NCBI RefSeq assembly: GCF_000169335.1
Contig: NZ_AAXW01000023.1
Coordinates: 1-64,000, forward strand
Direction of reading: 5' to 3'
Length of the DNA: 64,000 nucleotides
DNA from: Crocosphaera chwakensis CCY0110
GTDB taxonomy: Bacteria > Cyanobacteriota > Cyanobacteriia > Cyanobacteriales > Microcystaceae
Shown here: one piece after another, positions 61,994 through 64,000 of the stretch
Numbering within the stretch: the first letter of the stretch is position 1
How the letters are laid out: every line of letters starts with the position of its first letter
The notes under the pieces: generated by a model
Told to the model about the DNA's origin: nothing
The model's input: only the letters and a program-made list of their open reading frames with translations
Database searches by the model: none
Program-made: the position numbers and the translations under genes

Positions 61994-62293
61994 ATGAGAC
62001 GAATTGATGTTATCATCGTTAGCTTAGGAATATTTGTAACAGGAGGTATTATTTACCTCGTATTTCAAGCCATTGGGTTTGATGGCCTATCTGCAGGGGT
62101 TTGGAGTCAAGCTTTATTAGTGGTTATTGTTTTAGGTTGGACTTTATCCTACCTCTTTCGAGTGGCAAACAAAGATATGACCTACAATCAACAACTCAAA
62201 GACTACGAAGATGCAGTCTTACAAAAACGCCTTGAAGAAATGACCCCCGAAGAACTCGAAAAATTACAACGAGAAATTAAAGAAGAATCATAA
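61994..62293 (+). CDS. DUF3007 family membrane protein
   Basis: A 99-residue protein with two membrane helices (VIIVSLGIFVTGGIIYLVFQ; ALLVVIVLGWTLSYLF) and a charged C-terminal helix (YEDAVLQKRLEEMTPEELEK). DUF3007 occurs in cyanobacteria and plants, commonly right after ndhL. Its function is unassigned; an NDH-1-associated or thylakoid role is suggested by position. It begins 40 bases after ndhL and 90 bases before trpA. Confidence 0.88.
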   Translation: MRRIDVIIVSLGIFVTGGIIYLVFQAIGFDGLSAGVWSQALLVVIVLGWTLSYLFRVANKDMTYNQQLKDYEDAVLQKRLEEMTPEELEKLQREIKEES

Positions 62294-62383
62294 GCCGAAG
62301 TTGGCATAAATATTAAAAGATCAGCCAATCAAGACCAACTCAGGGTAAATTGAGAAATGGTAATCTAGCTTGAGTCAACAATA

Positions 62384-63178
62384 ATGACATCGGTTTCTCA
62401 GTGTTTTCAATCCCTACGCGATCGCGGACAATGCGCCCTCATTCCCTTCATTACCGCAGGTGATCCAGATTTAGACACCACTGCTAAGGCGTTACGGACT
62501 CTCGATGCTTCAGGGGCTGATATCATCGAGTTAGGAGTTCCTTATTCTGATCCATTGGCTGATGGACCAGTAATCCAAGCTGCAGCAACTCGTGCTTTAC
62601 GTAAAGGAGTGAAGTTAGAAGATGTCTTAACCACCGTTAAAGAGGTTCAACCCGATATTAAAGCCCCGATCATCTTATTTACTTACTATAACCCTATTTT
62701 CTATCGGGGGGTCGAAGTTTTTTTAAAACAAATTAAATCTGCTGGTGTACAAGGTTTGGTTGTCCCTGACTTACCCCTTGAAGAAGCCCAAACTTTGCTT
62801 AAACCGGCTGCTGAGATGGGTATCGAAGTTACCTTATTAGTTGCGCCAACCAGTCCCATAGAACGAATTAAAGCGATCGCTCATCAATCTCAAGGCTTCA
62901 TTTATCTCGTTAGTGTAACAGGGGTAACGGGGATGAGAACCCAAGTCGCTACTAGAGTCGAAGAGTTACTCAAAAGTCTTCGTAGCACTACCGATAAGCC
63001 TATTGGGGTCGGATTTGGTATTTCTGAACCTGAACAGGCTTTACAAGTCAAAAATTGGGGATCTGATGCGGTAATTGTGGGTAGTGCTTGTGTTAAACGC
63101 TTGGCAGAAGGAACTCCCGAAGAAGGCTTAAAAGCTGTTGCCGAATTTTGTCAGAGTCTTAAACGAGCGATTAAGTAA
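62384..63178 (+). CDS. trpA: Tryptophan synthase alpha subunit
   Basis: A 264-residue (beta/alpha)8 enzyme that cleaves indole-3-glycerol phosphate to indole, passed to TrpB. Catalytic Glu and Asp are in DIIELGVPYSDPLADGPVIQ. The phosphate loops are YLVSVTGVTGMRT and GVGFGIS, with VIVGSACVKRL near the end. It is separated from other trp genes, which is usual in cyanobacteria, and follows ndhL and DUF3007 on the same strand. Confidence 0.97.
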   Translation: MTSVSQCFQSLRDRGQCALIPFITAGDPDLDTTAKALRTLDASGADIIELGVPYSDPLADGPVIQAAATRALRKGVKLEDVLTTVKEVQPDIKAPIILFTYYNPIFYRGVEVFLKQIKSAGVQGLVVPDLPLEEAQTLLKPAAEMGIEVTLLVAPTSPIERIKAIAHQSQGFIYLVSVTGVTGMRTQVATRVEELLKSLRSTTDKPIGVGFGISEPEQALQVKNWGSDAVIVGSACVKRLAEGTPEEGLKAVAEFCQSLKRAIK

Positions 63179-63358
63179 AGATTGATAAATCCTGGCCCAT
63201 AAAAATAAAATATTAAAAGTAATGTTAATAATGAAAATTGATATGATATTCAAAATTTTACAACGCATTTTCATTATGAAACATATATCATTAATGAGAA
63301 TAAAATAAAAATAAGCAGTTTGTCAATCTCCAAAATTTTTTCTGTTCATATTATAGAT

Positions 63359-63381
63359 AAGGTGCGCTATTAACGCACCTT
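63359..63381. terminator. Hairpin between convergent trpA and ileS
   Basis: Arms AAGGTGCG and CGCACCTT enclose 7 bases, 8 bases from the ileS stop and 180 bases from the trpA stop. It lies between convergent genes and probably ends the ileS transcript. The U-tract is weak. Confidence 0.6.
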
Positions 63382-63389
63382 TAAACTCC

Positions 63390-64000
63390 TTAAAACTCAC
63401 CAACTAAAGCAGCATTACACCGTTCACAAATAGTAGGATCATCTTTAAATTCTCCCACTTTTGTAGAATAGTTCCAACAGCGATCGCATTTCTTTCCTTC
63501 TGCTTTAATAACACCCACAGAAACTAAGTCGGACTCGCTTTGATAGTCTGCTTGTTTAATGGAGTCTAAACTATCAACTAATTCCACTTGAGATGCTAAG
63601 ACAAAATAACGTAATTCATCTACATGATTTCCCGTTAAACTATCGGTAGGATTGAATTTTTCCAATTGTTGTCTCAAGTCTTGATCGGGGACATAAAGTA
63701 ACACTTTAGCATCTAAAGACGAACCGATTTCCTTCTCTTTTCTGGCTAATTCTAGGGCGTTATTGACTTCATTTCTCATTGCCCTGATTTTTGTCCAGGA
63801 AACCGATAATTCTGCATTTCCCCACTGTTTTGATGTTTTCACCCATCCAGCTTGAAAAACGGATTTTTCAGAGGTTTCGTAGGGTAAAAATTGCCAAATG
63901 TCTTCGGCCATGTGACATAATACAGGAGCGATCGCTTTGGCTAAATTTTCGATGGCCACTGCTAGTACAGTTTGACAACTACGACGACGCATCGAGTCAG
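63390..64000 (-). CDS. ileS: Isoleucyl-tRNA synthetase, C-terminal part (partial)
   Basis: About 203 C-terminal residues of a class I aminoacyl-tRNA synthetase running off the right edge. The anticodon-binding region reads SMRRRSCQTVLAVAIENLAK and LCHMAEDIWQFLPYE, followed by EVNNALELARKEKEIGSSLD. The C-terminal zinc site is CDRCWNYS...CERC, with the last residues ALVGEF. This tail is typical of bacterial IleRS and attaches Ile to tRNA-Ile. The open frame continues past position 64000, so the start is not in the window. Confidence 0.93.
   Translation of the reverse strand, partial: DSMRRRSCQTVLAVAIENLAKAIAPVLCHMAEDIWQFLPYETSEKSVFQAGWVKTSKQWGNAELSVSWTKIRAMRNEVNNALELARKEKEIGSSLDAKVLLYVPDQDLRQQLEKFNPTDSLTGNHVDELRYFVLASQVELVDSLDSIKQADYQSESDLVSVGVIKAEGKKCDRCWNYSTKVGEFKDDPTICERCNAALVGEF

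Overview
The window comes from a cyanobacterium with an AT-rich genome. The evidence is the frequent HIP1 octamer GCGATCGC and several genes found mainly in cyanobacteria and plastids: ndhL with a DUF3007 gene, DUF1823, DUF1517, phytol-salvage kinases, a SigG-type sigma factor with its anti-sigma partner, and a very large TamB/TIC236-like protein. The style (AT-rich, asparagine-rich linkers, HIP1) resembles the unicellular Crocosphaera/Cyanothece group. That placement is inference, since no 16S or nif gene is present.

Layout. 1-8.8 kb, all minus: the start of a LivM-type amino-acid permease, then (in transcription order) priA, dnaX, a lipoprotein glycoside hydrolase, a histidine phosphatase and a DUF4174 protein. 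8.9-12 kb, plus: a Gln-rich protein, three TerD paralogues and a methyltransferase. 12-15.1 kb: phosphoglucomutase (minus), lipA (plus) and a decayed hicB-hicA toxin-antitoxin pair carrying two frameshifts. 15.1-21.5 kb, minus: an EF-G paralogue with a structured leader, a DUF1517 protein, an esterase and an iron-type ABC permease. 21.7-30.2 kb: DUF1823, a compact minus-strand operon (NUDIX, D-ribulose kinase-like, DUF92/VTE6-like, MgtC/DUF4010), an ATP-grasp protein, an SDR, a VTE5-like phytol kinase and a mutarotase. 30.2-36.4 kb: tRNA-Lys, hisA, the sigG/anti-sigma pair, a methyltransferase, a small protein and a PEP-synthase-like enzyme. 36.6-42.7 kb, plus: an MscS channel, DUF952, a nucleoside transporter, a cupin and a complete insertion sequence. 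42.8-47.9 kb, minus: the str operon (rpsL-rpsG-fusA-tuf-rpsJ) with a strong promoter and an internal hairpin between tuf and rpsJ. 48-61.2 kb: an IscA-like protein, argH, a GAF/PP2C phosphatase, a membrane coiled-coil protein with eight 26-residue repeats, an EamA transporter (plus) and TamB. 61.7-64 kb: ndhL-DUF3007-trpA (plus) and the 3' end of ileS (minus).

Most of the window is core housekeeping. Phytol kinase and the DUF92 kinase together suggest recycling of phytol from chlorophyll turnover. The str operon and the EF-G paralogue give two elongation factor G forms. The less ordinary material is small: the broken hicBA pair with a HIP1 site at one frameshift, a 32-bp double-hairpin repeat present once between genes and once inside a reading frame, a perfect 19-bp palindrome behind rpsJ, the structured leader of the EF-G paralogue, the tandem-repeat protein and the triple TerD cluster. 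I did not find a clear multi-gene undescribed system; the best candidates are set out in the findings.
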